The notes: a model not told the origin generated them from the sequence alone. Numbered from the stretch's first letter, positions 50,101-59,850 are shown. The stretch: 64,000 nt of DNA from Lachnoanaerobaculum gingivalis (GCF_003862475.1 NZ_RRCO01000002.1:496001-560000); one strand, 5' to 3'. Numbers and translations: made by a program.

Positions 50101-52896
50101 ATAACTGTATCGGTATTCTAACTTTATAAAATCTGTATTATTACCTGAATTATCTGATACAGTATCCTCCACTGATAATACATTCTCACTTGTGGCTGTC
50201 AGCGTATCCTGATCTGTTAATGCACTTTCTTTAGTATTAGATTCCTTATTATCCTTACTCAACACAACATATCTTTTAGATATTCTGTCTTCACCGTCAT
50301 ACTCCAATGAGATCTTATATATGATATTTCCTGCATCATCAGTATATGTCTTTTCTACTAATTCACCGCTATCATTATATTTTTCTACGATAGTCTTGTT
50401 ATCCGGCAGATGTGTAATTGTAGTATTTTCCACATACTCATAGCTGACAGTTTTATTATCACCGTATATTACAGATATAATTCTATCTTCACTGTCATAT
50501 GTATATACAGTTGGCGGCTCACCGGCTACTTCAAGCTTACTTAAATTTCCTCTTTCATCATAAGTATAATTTATTGTCTTTCCGAATATATCTGTATAAT
50601 TTAAAATATTTCCACTGTTATCATACTTGTAGGTAGAAGTTCCGGTATTCCCTGTAGCTTCTGATATATTCCCATTCTCATCATAGCGGTATTCTAAAAG
50701 TTTCTTACTTTCACCATCTGACACTTCACTTTGAGATAGTATTCTGCCCTCACTGTCAAGCTCATAAGTTAATTGCTTTCCGTCAGCCTTTACTATCTTG
50801 ATTGGAGTATCACTGTTGCCATATTCATAATACTCCACATCACCACTTGGATTTTTTCTCTCTACCACTCGCCCCTGACTATCTCTTTTTAAATATGTGG
50901 TATGTGAATTTCCGTCACTGTACTCTACTATTCCATTATCATCAGATTTGTAGAAAATATCTCCAAGCTTGGTCTCTATAAGCTCTTTTTGTATATCATT
51001 ATTTTCTTGTTTCTTATTAGGGTTTATAGAAAGCAGACGATTTCTTACACTATATGTAAAATTGGTATCCTCTTTGCCTCCTCCGGTTATTTTTGTAAGA
51101 TTGCCGTTAGCATCATATGAGAATTTTTCACTCCCTGCTTTACTGTCTTTTTGTGTTATCTGCCCCTTGGCATTATAATATAACCTGATATCATCCGCAT
51201 CTGTTTTCATACCTGTTACTTGACTCTTATTATCAAGTGTATATGAAATATTTTCAGATGCTCCGGTATTTATATTCTTATATACCTCATTTATTAAGTT
51301 TCCTACATTGTTGTAATTATAGCTGTTGGCTTCTCCGGTGCTGTTATTTTCTTCTATCAGCTGACCAAGTTTATCATACTTATACTGTGCATTATATCCG
51401 CTGCTGCTCTTCTCTTCTAAAGTATTTCCAAAAGTGTCATAAGTATATGAGAAATCTTCACCATCAATGCTTTCTGAAATCACCTGACCTATTTTATCAT
51501 AGGTGTATGTATATCTTTTTCCGCTTTGGTCACTCTCCTCTGTAAGCTGTCCATACAAGTCATAGGAGTACTTTTTTTCATTACCTTTATTATCTGTAAT
51601 AGAAGTTATATCACCAAGAGTATCATAGCTGTATTTTTCATAGTTTCCCAACGTATCTTTCTTTTCTACCAATCTACTTAGTGAATCGTAAGTGTATGTT
51701 GTTTTACTGCCGTCTATATCTATAAATTCAATTATATTTCCAAGTGCATCATACTTATACTTTTCACTACTGCCGTCAGGATATACTATTTCCGTATTTT
51801 GTCCAAGTGCATCATATCTATATACTATCGGCTGATTTTTACCATCCACATACAATATCAGATTGTCATTGATGTCATATGAAAACTTTTGTATATTACC
51901 CAGTGCGTCCTTTGTTTCTACTATATTCCCTTTAGCATCATACTTATACTCACTCTTACTTCCGTCAGCTTCTTTTTCAGTCAACAGATTGCCGGCATTA
52001 TCGTATGTATACTCAATGACATCTTCTCCGCTTGCTTCTTTTATCAGATTACCTGATGTGTCATAAGTGTATTCTGTACCCACTCCATATATATCTACAC
52101 TTTTTATCAGATTACCTGCTTCATCATATGAAAAACTCTCAGAAGTTTTATCTGCATAGTCTATCTTTGTTACTCTACCCTCTGAATCATATGTATAGCT
52201 TGTCTTTTCTCCCAAGCTGTTTGTTTCCGTCAGTAGATTATTAGCACTGTCATAAGTATAGTTTTCATCTAAATCCTTATTATCATAAAGTCTTATGATA
52301 TTTCCGGCTTCATCATATTGTATATTTGTAATAAGACCGTTAGCTTCTGTTTGAGTAATAACTCTACCCTGTGAGTCATACTTATAGCTTGTTTCACTAT
52401 TATCCGGCAATATAACTTTTGATAGATTTTCACCATCATAAGTATAATTTGTCTTATTCCCCAATGCATCTATATTGACAATAAGCCTATTGCTCTCATC
52501 ATACTCATACTTTGTTTCAAACCCGAGTACGTCCTTGATACTCGTTATATTACCGGCACTATCATATGAAAACTGTACAACATCTTTACCGTTAACATTT
52601 CTCCTAATCAGATTCCCGGCTTCATCATAAGTATCCTTAGTAACGGCACCATACTCATCGGTATACTCTTCTGCCAACTCACTTGGTATTTTTTCATGAG
52701 TTGTATCTTTTTTTGCCACCTTAGATACTTTGCTCTTCGCATCTCTAAGTACATCTTGATAGTAATAGTATTTTCTTACCGATTCCTTATCCTGTACCGC
52801 CCCAAAGGTCGGCAGAATATGCCCCAGCATTAAGCTGAAAGAAACAATACCTGCAACAAGACTTTTACAAAATATTCTGTTTTTCATCCTATTCAC
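47185..52896 (-). CDS. Rhs/YD-repeat polymorphic toxin with C-terminal PD-(D/E)XK-like nuclease domain
   Basis: A 1903-residue secreted protein. Order: signal peptide (about 1-33), YD repeats (about 75-1150, many Y-x-Y-D-x-x-G), the Rhs closing core GLYYLRARYYDPNAGVFLSE, a basic Ser/Lys/Arg/Asn-rich linker, a hydrophobic pretoxin region (about 1430-1600), a Pro/Lys spacer, and the C-terminal domain. That domain has D1821, E1830 and K1832 in a D-x8-E-V-K pattern typical of PD-(D/E)XK nucleases. The shell likely carries a DNA-cutting tip to competitors. Start GTG 52896 or ATG 52887. Confidence 0.9.
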   Translation of the reverse strand: MNRMKNRIFCKSLVAGIVSFSLMLGHILPTFGAVQDKESVRKYYYYQDVLRDAKSKVSKVAKKDTTHEKIPSELAEEYTDEYGAVTKDTYDEAGNLIRRNVNGKDVVQFSYDSAGNITSIKDVLGFETKYEYDESNRLIVNIDALGNKTNYTYDGENLSKVILPDNSETSYKYDSQGRVITQTEANGLITNIQYDEAGNIIRLYDNKDLDENYTYDSANNLLTETNSLGEKTSYTYDSEGRVTKIDYADKTSESFSYDEAGNLIKSVDIYGVGTEYTYDTSGNLIKEASGEDVIEYTYDNAGNLLTEKEADGSKSEYKYDAKGNIVETKDALGNIQKFSYDINDNLILYVDGKNQPIVYRYDALGQNTEIVYPDGSSEKYKYDALGNIIEFIDIDGSKTTYTYDSLSRLVEKKDTLGNYEKYSYDTLGDITSITDNKGNEKKYSYDLYGQLTEESDQSGKRYTYTYDKIGQVISESIDGEDFSYTYDTFGNTLEEKSSSGYNAQYKYDKLGQLIEENNSTGEANSYNYNNVGNLINEVYKNINTGASENISYTLDNKSQVTGMKTDADDIRLYYNAKGQITQKDSKAGSEKFSYDANGNLTKITGGGKEDTNFTYSVRNRLLSINPNKKQENNDIQKELIETKLGDIFYKSDDNGIVEYSDGNSHTTYLKRDSQGRVVERKNPSGDVEYYEYGNSDTPIKIVKADGKQLTYELDSEGRILSQSEVSDGESKKLLEYRYDENGNISEATGNTGTSTYKYDNSGNILNYTDIFGKTINYTYDERGNLSKLEVAGEPPTVYTYDSEDRIISVIYGDNKTVSYEYVENTTITHLPDNKTIVEKYNDSGELVEKTYTDDAGNIIYKISLEYDGEDRISKRYVVLSKDNKESNTKESALTDQDTLTATSENVLSVEDTVSDNSGNNTDFIKLEYRYSYTDNSQLKSESITGDIGTKDISYTYDNAGNRTSETIKTGDKEEVTTFTYDESNRLIKKQSPKKTTIYSYDKNGNRISATSDGEKFSYTYDINDNLTGIKKNNVTIFEAIYDAMGERVLTKELNSDGTLESKYRLNDVSFEDTQVLSVYNDSSKSNLIYGNERTVELSTGTESIFITDEKESVLGRIGEENVFYTPFGDNEDTNFIDTQKALITGFGFDGEWKDSTGLYYLRARYYDPNAGVFLSEDSVSGDIESAISLNGYSFVENDPVNYTDPSGNTRNRGKSTGRGNGANGKQVSKKTTTSAKGKASNKSKSPKLKMPKISPKTKAQSKRQAKPNNSGRRLGKQNIRQSTNLSRSFGRRTANSYSKNHSKNVNANASRSGRNTANRFASSIRPRPVVAKGVNEKSRKSYRSNINITIPPTIINPNADTAKAKKAFQDINKNNDDFAKRAKKDPILYFYTAYGAIDSLNTNTKNLKALVEAGVIKLPNIGIHYDNLRNIVIRETTKAGNSVYAAKIPIISNGLGRFLGATNMPKNAGLMSTIGAYYRGVYIKGLFGTADGIYSTVVHPIKTVEGLTDIIVNPGMLVKAVKNYTNEKIIHGSSEDRAELLGHVVFEIGLAAVTNGFAKSGQGAKKAIGSSKVADIADDVGDISNGSKISSKISGIGDEIAGGSNIKQPSKIVYSSKAAEIGEQAGDIAGIDKKVSLIKQPSEIAKPNKAPIELPGNNKSLIEIPDSKNPTKLPDITDPPKMPEPQKQVDKADNIAKEKPLSKEDVKHEDKKEVPNAIEGATAAGKPGTTFLSTNGNKTKYENNSKTVFEIAEQNSKNINNSIQSRLSNKKEIGKILEGKVAEYIMNNTSETVKKIGAKVKALSGKKLEPKKIGADIGDLDIMTDNYLIEVKSDVQNVSFSQMKKYLDINNPEYINVGDKKVILYIDSGLEGASVKELEEIEKSRELGAIIVTDLEELGRILR

Positions 52897-52928
52897 CCAT
52901 CTTTTTCTATTTTTTTTATTTAATCAAT

Positions 52929-52958
52929 TTTATACCACAAATAATACATTAGTGTCAA
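52929..52958 (-). promoter_or_regulatory. Promoter of the Rhs toxin gene
   Basis: On the minus strand TTGACA (52958-52953), 18-base spacer, TATAAA (52934-52929), about 35 bases before the start codon. Consensus -35. Confidence 0.6.
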
Positions 52959-53000
52959 TTAATATAACTATTAAACTTTAACTATATTATTTAACCAAAC

Positions 53001-53027
53001 TTCCTTGCTTAATTCTTCATATTTCAT
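53001..53027 (-). pseudogene. kptA 5' relic
   Basis: Nine codons, MKYEELSKE, identical to the kptA start, overlapping the end of the SUKH-like gene. Homology stops at about 53001, where the Rhs promoter region begins. Confidence 0.65.
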
Positions 53028-53379
53028 CATATTCCCCTTCTTCTATCATCTCATCTATAGCTTCTCTAAACCAGTCCCAAAAGCTTTCATAATCCTTTCT
53101 CTGTTCCCATCCTGAACTTGCAAAATCGTGGATTTTTTGTACCCTTCCGCCTTTGTCGATATCAAAGCAAACTATATCATCATTGTCATCTCTTCTTGCA
53201 AAGGGAACCAACTTTCTCTCAGGATATCTTTCTTGCAGTCCCTTTATTCTACAGGCAGCATGCTCATAATCCATCAAATACCAAAAATCAAAATCCGTCA
53301 AACCTAAATGTACAATTTTCAAAAATTCTTTCGGATATTCAAATCCTTTATATATACTGCCGGCATCTAACAATTTCAT
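53017..53379 (-). CDS. SMI1/KNR4 (SUKH)-like protein, possible immunity protein
   Basis: A 120-residue soluble protein. The segment VPFARRDDNDDIVCFDIDKG followed by IHDFASSGWEQRKDY and FWDWFREAID is the core pattern of SUKH-type immunity proteins. It has its own start and lies just upstream of the Rhs toxin promoter, with the kptA relic overlapping its end. Its tail is repeated as relics at 45881-45961 and 23601-23665, always next to kptA sequence. Confidence 0.72.
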   Translation of the reverse strand: MKLLDAGSIYKGFEYPKEFLKIVHLGLTDFDFWYLMDYEHAACRIKGLQERYPERKLVPFARRDDNDDIVCFDIDKGGRVQKIHDFASSGWEQRKDYESFWDWFREAIDEMIEEGEYDEI

Positions 53380-53402
53380 TTCTATACCTCTTTCTTAAAT
53401 AC

Positions 53403-53447
53403 AAAAAGCGGCCAAATTCCTCTACTTATAAGAATTTGACCGCTTTT
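53403..53447 (-). terminator. Terminator after the yitT-like gene
   Basis: GCGGCCAAATTC (53408-53419) pairs with GAATTTGACCGC (53432-53443) with one mismatch; T-run on the minus strand. It ends the opp-yitT transcription unit. Confidence 0.85.
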
Positions 53448-53462
53448 AAATAACTATTTTTT

Positions 53463-54347
53463 CTAATCCGCTCTTCTTCTGTAAAATCTTCCAAGGAGCT
53501 GTTGTGTCTTTATAAGATTTATAAATGCGGCCTTATCTATTTCTTTGATTGCCTTTACCACTTTATCAGCCTCGGCACTTGATACTATTGAGTATACAAG
53601 CGTTCTCTCACAATGATTGTAATGTCCTTCTCCCTTCCATGTTGTGGCACCATGGTGGCTGATTTTTGAAATTATCTCACAGACTTCATTTGGATGATCT
53701 GTAACAATGAACAGTGTAATCTGTTGGTACTTTCTGTACAATACATGTATAACAGTTGTGGTAACGTATTGAAAAATAATCGAATACAGCGCTCTGTCCC
53801 AGCCGAATAAAAGTCCTGCAATCAAAAGTACTACCGCATTTCCTACAAGGATGATATTAAATGCATCCATTCCCTTTTTTTCAGATAAGTAAATGGAAAT
53901 AAAGTCGGTTCCTCCTGTAGTGGCATTCATAAGAAGACAAATACTTATAACAAGGCCGTTTATAATTCCTCCGAAAATTGTTATAAGCAATATATCCTCC
54001 GTTATTACATATCCCGGAATAATATCTACCAAAAATCCTGCCAGCAATATAACCCAGCAGGAAAAAAGTGTAAATTTCTTTCCTATAAATCTGAAACCTA
54101 TATATACAGGTATCGCATTTAATATAATATTTACCAGTGTATATGGCAATTGCACATTAAAAAATATTCGTGCAGATCTGGTAATAAGCAAAGTAATACC
54201 TGTCGCACCTCCCGGGAATAAATCTCCGGTTCTTACAAAGGTCTTGATATTAACGGCCATCAAAATAGCCGCTAAAGATATAACGACAAATCTTTTTATA
54301 TCATTTTTTATAATGTTATTTTTATTGTTTTTTATACTTTCTTCCAT
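53463..54347 (-). CDS. YitT family membrane protein
   Basis: A 294-residue protein with six membrane spans in the first 190 residues and a C-terminal DUF2179 ferredoxin-like domain (TDHPNEVCEIISKISHHGAT). The motif FVRTGDLFPGGATGITLLI in the first part is typical of YitT. Function in bacteria is not established. It starts 18 bases after oppF, so it is probably cotranscribed with the peptide importer. Confidence 0.88.
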   Translation of the reverse strand: MEESIKNNKNNIIKNDIKRFVVISLAAILMAVNIKTFVRTGDLFPGGATGITLLITRSARIFFNVQLPYTLVNIILNAIPVYIGFRFIGKKFTLFSCWVILLAGFLVDIIPGYVITEDILLITIFGGIINGLVISICLLMNATTGGTDFISIYLSEKKGMDAFNIILVGNAVVLLIAGLLFGWDRALYSIIFQYVTTTVIHVLYRKYQQITLFIVTDHPNEVCEIISKISHHGATTWKGEGHYNHCERTLVYSIVSSAEADKVVKAIKEIDKAAFINLIKTQQLLGRFYRRRAD

Positions 54348-54365
54348 TAAACTATCTCACAAAAC

Positions 54366-55316
54366 TTATTTTACCCTATGACAGGCTACACTTCTGCCGT
54401 TTTTTTCGCTCAAAACAGGCTCATCCGTTCTGCAAACTTCCATGCAATACGGGCATCTGGTATGAAATCTGCAACCGCTTGGAACATCTATAGGACTTGG
54501 TATTTCCCCCTTAAGCATTTCCTTTTGCCTTCCTGCATTTTCAATACTTGGAATGGCATCAAGTAAAAGCTTTGTATATGGATGTAGAGGATTTTCAAAA
54601 ATATCATCAGTATTCCCGATTTCACATATTTTACCCAAAAACATTACACAAACCCTGTCGGCAATAAAATTTACCACGGATAAATCATGTGATATAAATA
54701 GATACGATGCTTTTCTCTTCTCCTGTAAATCCTTAAGTAAGTTTAAAACCTGTGACTGTATTGATACATCCAACGCAGATACAGGCTCGTCACATACTAT
54801 AAGCTTAGGATTTAGGGCTATTGCTCTGGCAATTCCGATCCTTTGTCTCTGGCCTCCTGAAAACTGATGCGGATATCTGTTATAGTATTCCTTTCTGATA
54901 CCTACATCTTCCATTAAATCAAGGACTTTTAACTTTATATCTTCTTTTTTCATTCCCTTATTATGTGTGATAATAGGCTCTGCAATAATCTCGCCTACAG
55001 TCATTCTTGGGTTTAAAGAAGCATACGGATCTTGAAAAATTATTTGAAGATTTTTCTTAATCTGTTTTAATTCTTCGCCCTTTTTTTCATAAATATTTTC
55101 ATTAAGAAATATACTCTTACCGCTGTTTGGACTTATAAGTCCTATAGCACATTTACCGAGAGTTGATTTTCCACATCCACTCTCGCCAACCAAAGCCAAG
55201 GTCTCATTCTCATATATATCAAGACTGACATTACTTATTGCATGTACTTTTTTATTTTTCTTTGATGTAGGAAATTCCTTAACTATGTTTTTTAAACTTA
55301 ATACTACATTTTTCAT
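54366..55316 (-). CDS. Oligopeptide ABC transporter ATP-binding protein (OppF/DppF type)
   Basis: A 316-residue ATPase. Walker A GESGCGKST, signature FSGGQRQRIGIARAI, Walker B LIVCDEPVSALD, H-loop SHDLSV. The C-terminal extension has GCRFHTRCPYCMEVC, the Cys-rich oligopeptide/dipeptide domain that may bind an iron-sulfur cluster. It pairs with the OppD-type ATPase, whose gene it overlaps by 38 bases. Confidence 0.93.
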   Translation of the reverse strand: MKNVVLSLKNIVKEFPTSKKNKKVHAISNVSLDIYENETLALVGESGCGKSTLGKCAIGLISPNSGKSIFLNENIYEKKGEELKQIKKNLQIIFQDPYASLNPRMTVGEIIAEPIITHNKGMKKEDIKLKVLDLMEDVGIRKEYYNRYPHQFSGGQRQRIGIARAIALNPKLIVCDEPVSALDVSIQSQVLNLLKDLQEKRKASYLFISHDLSVVNFIADRVCVMFLGKICEIGNTDDIFENPLHPYTKLLLDAIPSIENAGRQKEMLKGEIPSPIDVPSGCRFHTRCPYCMEVCRTDEPVLSEKNGRSVACHRVK

Positions 55317-56286
55317 CTTCTATCCTTTTATATAGGAAACATGAAACCATATGATTATCCTTTATGTACTCGTCTGCCGGTCTTGAAGAAAAACAGATAT
55401 CCTGTGCATAATCACATCTGTCTACAAATCTGCATCCCTCCGGCAAATTTAAGATATTCGGTACATTTCCCTTTATAGTATACAATCTGTCCTGCTTTTT
55501 TCCGATAGTGGGAATTGACTTTAAAAGTCCGTTTGTATATGGATGTGCAGTCTCATTAAAAAGCGTTTTTGTCAGAGTTGACTCCACCACTCTGCCTGCA
55601 TACATTACATATACATAGTCACATATTTCGGCAACAACTCCCATATTGTGGGTGATCATTATAATTGATGTTCCGACAGATTCACACAGTTTTTTCATCA
55701 GCTTTAAAATCTGTGCTTCTATGGTAACATCCAAAGCTGTCGTAGGCTCATCGGCAATTAAAAGTTTAGGTTTACATATCATTGCCATACCTATCATTAC
55801 TCTCTGCCTTAGACCGCCTGAAAGTTCATGAGGGTATGAGTTAAATCTTTTTTCCGCTTCCGGAATTCCGACCTCATTAAATATTTCAATGACACGCATC
55901 TTTGCTTCTTCTTTTGAAATCTTTTCATGCAAAATAATGGCTTCCATTACCTGCTTTCCCACTTTTACAACAGGATTAAGCGATGTCATCGGCTCCTGAA
56001 AGATCATGGAAATATCCTTTCCTCTGATTTTTGCATAATCTCTAACACTTATTTTTGTAAGTTCAGTGCTGCAAAAGTCTATACTTCCTCCTACTATTTT
56101 TCCGGGATTTTTTATAAGTCCCATAATGCTCATGGCAGTCATAGACTTTCCGCATCCGCTTTCACCTACTATTCCAACTATCTTGCCTTTAGGTATATCT
56201 ATATTTATGCCGTCAAGTGCATAGGCAAGCTTACCCTTTACTTGAAAAGCAACTTTTAAATCTCTTATAGTCAAAATATTGTCCAT
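55279..56286 (-). CDS. Oligopeptide ABC transporter ATP-binding protein (OppD/DppD type)
   Basis: A 335-residue ATPase. Walker A GESGCGKSM, signature LSGGLRQRVMIGMAM, Walker B LLIADEPTTALD, H-loop THNMGV, and the C-terminal GCRFVDRCDYAQDIC domain. It energises peptide import with OppF. Start after AAGGAG. Two bases follow the oppC stop. Confidence 0.93.
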   Translation of the reverse strand: MDNILTIRDLKVAFQVKGKLAYALDGINIDIPKGKIVGIVGESGCGKSMTAMSIMGLIKNPGKIVGGSIDFCSTELTKISVRDYAKIRGKDISMIFQEPMTSLNPVVKVGKQVMEAIILHEKISKEEAKMRVIEIFNEVGIPEAEKRFNSYPHELSGGLRQRVMIGMAMICKPKLLIADEPTTALDVTIEAQILKLMKKLCESVGTSIIMITHNMGVVAEICDYVYVMYAGRVVESTLTKTLFNETAHPYTNGLLKSIPTIGKKQDRLYTIKGNVPNILNLPEGCRFVDRCDYAQDICFSSRPADEYIKDNHMVSCFLYKRIEDEKCSIKFKKHS

Positions 56287-56287
56287 A

Positions 56288-57205
56288 TTACTGCTCCTTA
56301 AGATATGGATCTAATATATCTCTTAGTCCATCACCTAAAAAATTGAATGCTAAAACTACAATCATTATAGCCATAGCCGGTGCCAATACAAGTACAGGCT
56401 GTGTAAACAGATATTTTTTTGCACTCACGACCATAAGTCCCCAGCTTGCTGTAGGTGGCTGTGCACCCACGCCAAGGAAGCTTAAAGAACTCTCCGAAAG
56501 TATGGCTGAAGGTATACTTAAGGTAAATAATACCACCAATGTAGGTATACAGTTCGGTAATATATGTCTGAAAATAATTATTGCATTACTTACACCCATG
56601 CTTTTTGCAGCCTCAACATATTCTTTTTTTGAAAGTGACAATGTTTCTGAACGTATTACTCTGGATGTGGATGCCCAGTTTACCAAAGATAATGCTATAA
56701 ATATATTTATAAGTCCCCCGCCCATTGTATACATTACAACCATCGCAAGTAAAAGTGACGGAAATGCCAGCATTATATCTGCAAGTCTCATTATCGCAAA
56801 ATCTATCTTTCCGCCGAAGTAACCTGCAATAAGTCCAAGTATTGTACCTATTGTCATTGAAATAAATGTCGGTAAAAGTCCTATGGTAAGTGATATTCTT
56901 GCTCCGTAAATAACTCTCGTCAATGTATCTCTTCCAAGTTCATCTGTACCGAGAGGATGTGCAAATGAAGGTGCCAAAAGTCTGTCCTTTAAACTCTGCG
57001 CATTAGGTCCGTATGCGCATATCACATTTGCGAATATGGCGCAAAGTATAATTATAAAAATAACTATAAGAGAAAAGAATGCCAACTTGTTTTGTTTAAT
57101 TACAGTGTTCAGCTTTTCAATAAAGCGCTCTTCCATTAGAATTTCCGTGTCAGCAACTGACTTTCTATCAATATTTTTACTCATATTATCGTTTTTCTTC
57201 ACCAC
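56288..57205 (-). CDS. Oligopeptide ABC transporter permease (OppC/DppC type)
   Basis: A 305-residue membrane protein with an N-terminal cytoplasmic stretch, six spans and the BPD loop EAAKSMGVSNAIIIFRHILP. The N-terminal HPLGTDELGRDTLTRVIYG is diagnostic of DppC/OppC. Start is a GTG at 57205 after AGGAG; an ATG at 57184 is an alternative. Forms the channel with OppB. Confidence 0.92.
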   Translation of the reverse strand: MVKKNDNMSKNIDRKSVADTEILMEERFIEKLNTVIKQNKLAFFSLIVIFIIILCAIFANVICAYGPNAQSLKDRLLAPSFAHPLGTDELGRDTLTRVIYGARISLTIGLLPTFISMTIGTILGLIAGYFGGKIDFAIMRLADIMLAFPSLLLAMVVMYTMGGGLINIFIALSLVNWASTSRVIRSETLSLSKKEYVEAAKSMGVSNAIIIFRHILPNCIPTLVVLFTLSIPSAILSESSLSFLGVGAQPPTASWGLMVVSAKKYLFTQPVLVLAPAMAIMIVVLAFNFLGDGLRDILDPYLKEQ

Positions 57206-57210
57206 TCTTT

Positions 57211-58131
57211 CTATATCTCCTTTCTAATTCTCGGATCTAGAATAGAGTACAATGAATCCGCTATCAAATTTCCTAATATAACCAGTATCGTAGTAAATAT
57301 AACCGTTCCCTGTAAAAGTGGCATATCTCTGGTCTCTATTGCATTTACTGCAAGTCTGCCTATTCCCGGTATACCGAAAATATTCTCGGTAATAACCGCA
57401 CCTGAAAGCATTGATGATATCTGGAGTGCCATCATTGTAACAACAGGAAGCATGGCATTCTTTAAAGCATGTGATTTCATAACCGCAAATTCCAAAAGTC
57501 CCTTGGCTCTGGCAGTTCTGATATAGTCCTCCTGCATTACTTCCAAAATATTTGATCTTGTCATTCTTGCGATACTTCCGGCGGAATTCCATCCAAGCAC
57601 TATAGAAGGTAATACCATTGAAGCCGCTGTCTCATATCCCGATACAGGAAATATTTTCAGCTTGTAGGCAAAAAGATATTGCAATACCAGCGCTATCATA
57701 AATACAGGCATAGATACACCAAGAAGTGCAGTGCCCATAAACAACCTGTCTAAAATATTATTTTTATTTACTGCCGCAAATATTCCGCTTAAAATGCCGA
57801 CTATCCATGAAACTATTGCTGCACATACTGCAAGTCTTACCGTATTCGGAAATGCATCAAGTATTATACCTGTAACATTCCTGTTCAGTCTGTAGCTTGT
57901 CCCGAAATCTCCTCTTACAGCATGTGAAATATATGTAAAGAATTGCATATACAGCGGTTTATCAAGTCCCATCTCTTTACTTATCTTATCTATTACAACC
58001 TGATTTACATGTTCACCAAGCATTGTGGTTACAGGGTCTCCCGGTACTACTCTTAACATTATAAATATTATCAAAACCACGCCTATCAAAACAGGTATGG
58101 AAATCAAAATTCTTTTTAATATATTTTTCAA
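57211..58131 (-). CDS. Oligopeptide ABC transporter permease (OppB/DppB type)
   Basis: A 306-residue membrane protein, KNILKRILISIPVLIGVVLI at the start and the OppB hallmark RVVPGDPVTTMLGEH. BPD loop: RTARAKGLLEFAVMKSHALK. I chose a TTG start at 58131, eight bases after GGAGG; a TTG five codons earlier has no spacing to an RBS. First gene after the binding protein, past a terminator. Confidence 0.9.
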   Translation of the reverse strand: MKNILKRILISIPVLIGVVLIIFIMLRVVPGDPVTTMLGEHVNQVVIDKISKEMGLDKPLYMQFFTYISHAVRGDFGTSYRLNRNVTGIILDAFPNTVRLAVCAAIVSWIVGILSGIFAAVNKNNILDRLFMGTALLGVSMPVFMIALVLQYLFAYKLKIFPVSGYETAASMVLPSIVLGWNSAGSIARMTRSNILEVMQEDYIRTARAKGLLEFAVMKSHALKNAMLPVVTMMALQISSMLSGAVITENIFGIPGIGRLAVNAIETRDMPLLQGTVIFTTILVILGNLIADSLYSILDPRIRKEI

Positions 58132-58163
58132 CAAAACTGCCTCCAAAAAGCTCCGTCATAAAA

Positions 58164-58192
58164 TTAAAAATGGAGCGATATCTCGCTCCATT
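58164..58192 (-). terminator. Terminator-like hairpin after the peptide-binding protein gene
   Basis: ATGGAGCGA and TCGCTCCAT arms (58170-58191), four-base loop, T-rich tract on the minus strand. It lies between the binding protein and oppB and probably lets part of transcription through. Confidence 0.8.
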
Positions 58193-58221
58193 ATACCAAT
58201 TATCTATTTTAAGCGCTATAG

Positions 58222-59850
58222 CTATTTTTTTGAAAAGCCTACAAATCTCATATCTGAAATTCCTGCCCAGTTAGGCTCAAATCCCTCGATATTCTTGCTT
58301 ACACCATAATAGTGTTCTTTTGAGAACATAGGTAACCATGCAAAATCCTCTGTAACAATTTTCTTTTCAAGATCATTATACTCTGATAATCTCTCCTCAT
58401 TGTTTACTATAGTTCTTGCCGCACTTACTCTGTCCATTACAGCCTTGTCAGGATAATTCAATGATCTTTGCTTTGTATTATTCTCATTTCCGAAGAATGT
58501 GTAAATAAAGTTGTCAGGGTCATTGTAATCTGCAGTCCATGTTGACATAAATGAGCCGAGTGTTCCGTCTTTTCTTGTTGCAAGCCATGTAGACTCGTCA
58601 TAATTCTTTATCTCTGCATTTATACCGACTTCACTTAGCTGTGATGATATTACTTCAAGTATAGTCTTTGTAGTATCTGATGATGATGAATCAACTGAAA
58701 TCTCCATATCAAATCCGTTCGGATAACCTGCCTCTGCAAGTAAAGCTTTCGCTCCGTCCGGATCATACTTAAGTTCAGGTAATGAAGAATTATATCCTAT
58801 AAGTCCTCTTGGGAAAATACCGTTTTCAATTGTTGCTACACCGCCAAGTAATGAATCAATGATTTCCTGACGATTGATTGCCATAGAAATTGCTTTTCTC
58901 ACATTTACATTGTTTAAAGGCTCAGTATTCTCATTGAATGTAAAGTATGTAATACCTACTCTTGGAGTATGGTAAAGTACATCAGGCATCTCTTTCTTAT
59001 ATGTATCAATATAGTCAAGCATGTAATCAAAATCAAGTATATCAAGCTCACCGTTCTTGAACATCATATTCCTTGTTTCGGAATCAGGTATAACTCTTAT
59101 AAGGACGCCGGGAAGAGATACATCTCCACCCCAATATATGTCATTCTTTGTAAGTACAATAGAATCATTCACTGTCCACTCCGCCATCTTGAATGCGCCT
59201 GTTCCTACAGTTACTGAAGGATCGATACCGAACTTGTCGCCTGCAGCCTCTGTAGTCTCCTTATCAAGCATACATACAGGTGATGATGACAGGCAAGCTA
59301 AAAATCCCGAATAAGGCTCAGATAAAGTGATTTCTACAGTATAATCGTCCAAAGCTTTTACACCTGTAAGTTCTTTACTGCTTCCGTCCATAACTTTATC
59401 AGCACCTTCAATCTGGCTTACAAAGTCACCGTTTACAGCACCTGTAACTCCCAGAATTCTTGTTAGTGAATACACCACATCGTCAGCTTTAAAATCGGCA
59501 CCGTTTGAATATTTTACACCTTCCTGTAAATGCAAAGTGTAAACTTTTCCGTCCTCAGATATGTCCCAACTCTTTGCCAATGAAGGTACAAGCTCACTTG
59601 AACCGTCGCTCTTTATCTTTGCTTCTACCAATCTGTCAAAGATATTTAAAGGTACCATATAATCCTTTGATGTCTTATGCGGATCTGCAGTCTGAATATC
59701 CGCATTAATTGAAGTTACAAGAAATCCTGTAGTATCAATATTTGTTGTTGCTTTGCTCTCCTGTGAGGAGCCTGTTTCCGTTTTCTTAGAAACGCATGCA
59801 CTTAGAGTTAATGCTAAAACAGCACCTAACAATATAAATCTTTTTTTCAT
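58222..59850 (-). CDS. Peptide-binding lipoprotein of ABC transporter (family 5)
   Basis: A 542-residue extracellular binding protein. Lipobox LSACV lies near residues 16-20 after a hydrophobic signal. Family-5 markers: [60 protein letters not shown]. It captures peptides for OppBCDF. I chose ATG 59850 after GGAGAGG; a frame running 36 codons further lacks a signal-like start. Confidence 0.92.
   Translation of the reverse strand: MKKRFILLGAVLALTLSACVSKKTETGSSQESKATTNIDTTGFLVTSINADIQTADPHKTSKDYMVPLNIFDRLVEAKIKSDGSSELVPSLAKSWDISEDGKVYTLHLQEGVKYSNGADFKADDVVYSLTRILGVTGAVNGDFVSQIEGADKVMDGSSKELTGVKALDDYTVEITLSEPYSGFLACLSSSPVCMLDKETTEAAGDKFGIDPSVTVGTGAFKMAEWTVNDSIVLTKNDIYWGGDVSLPGVLIRVIPDSETRNMMFKNGELDILDFDYMLDYIDTYKKEMPDVLYHTPRVGITYFTFNENTEPLNNVNVRKAISMAINRQEIIDSLLGGVATIENGIFPRGLIGYNSSLPELKYDPDGAKALLAEAGYPNGFDMEISVDSSSSDTTKTILEVISSQLSEVGINAEIKNYDESTWLATRKDGTLGSFMSTWTADYNDPDNFIYTFFGNENNTKQRSLNYPDKAVMDRVSAARTIVNNEERLSEYNDLEKKIVTEDFAWLPMFSKEHYYGVSKNIEGFEPNWAGISDMRFVGFSKK

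Noticed and set aside
49000-52700. Repeated Tyr/Asp-rich pattern in the Rhs gene as a possible tandem DNA repeat or CRISPR array
   Set aside because: The repeats are protein-level YD repeats of variable sequence, without constant spacers. No CRISPR array was seen anywhere in the window.
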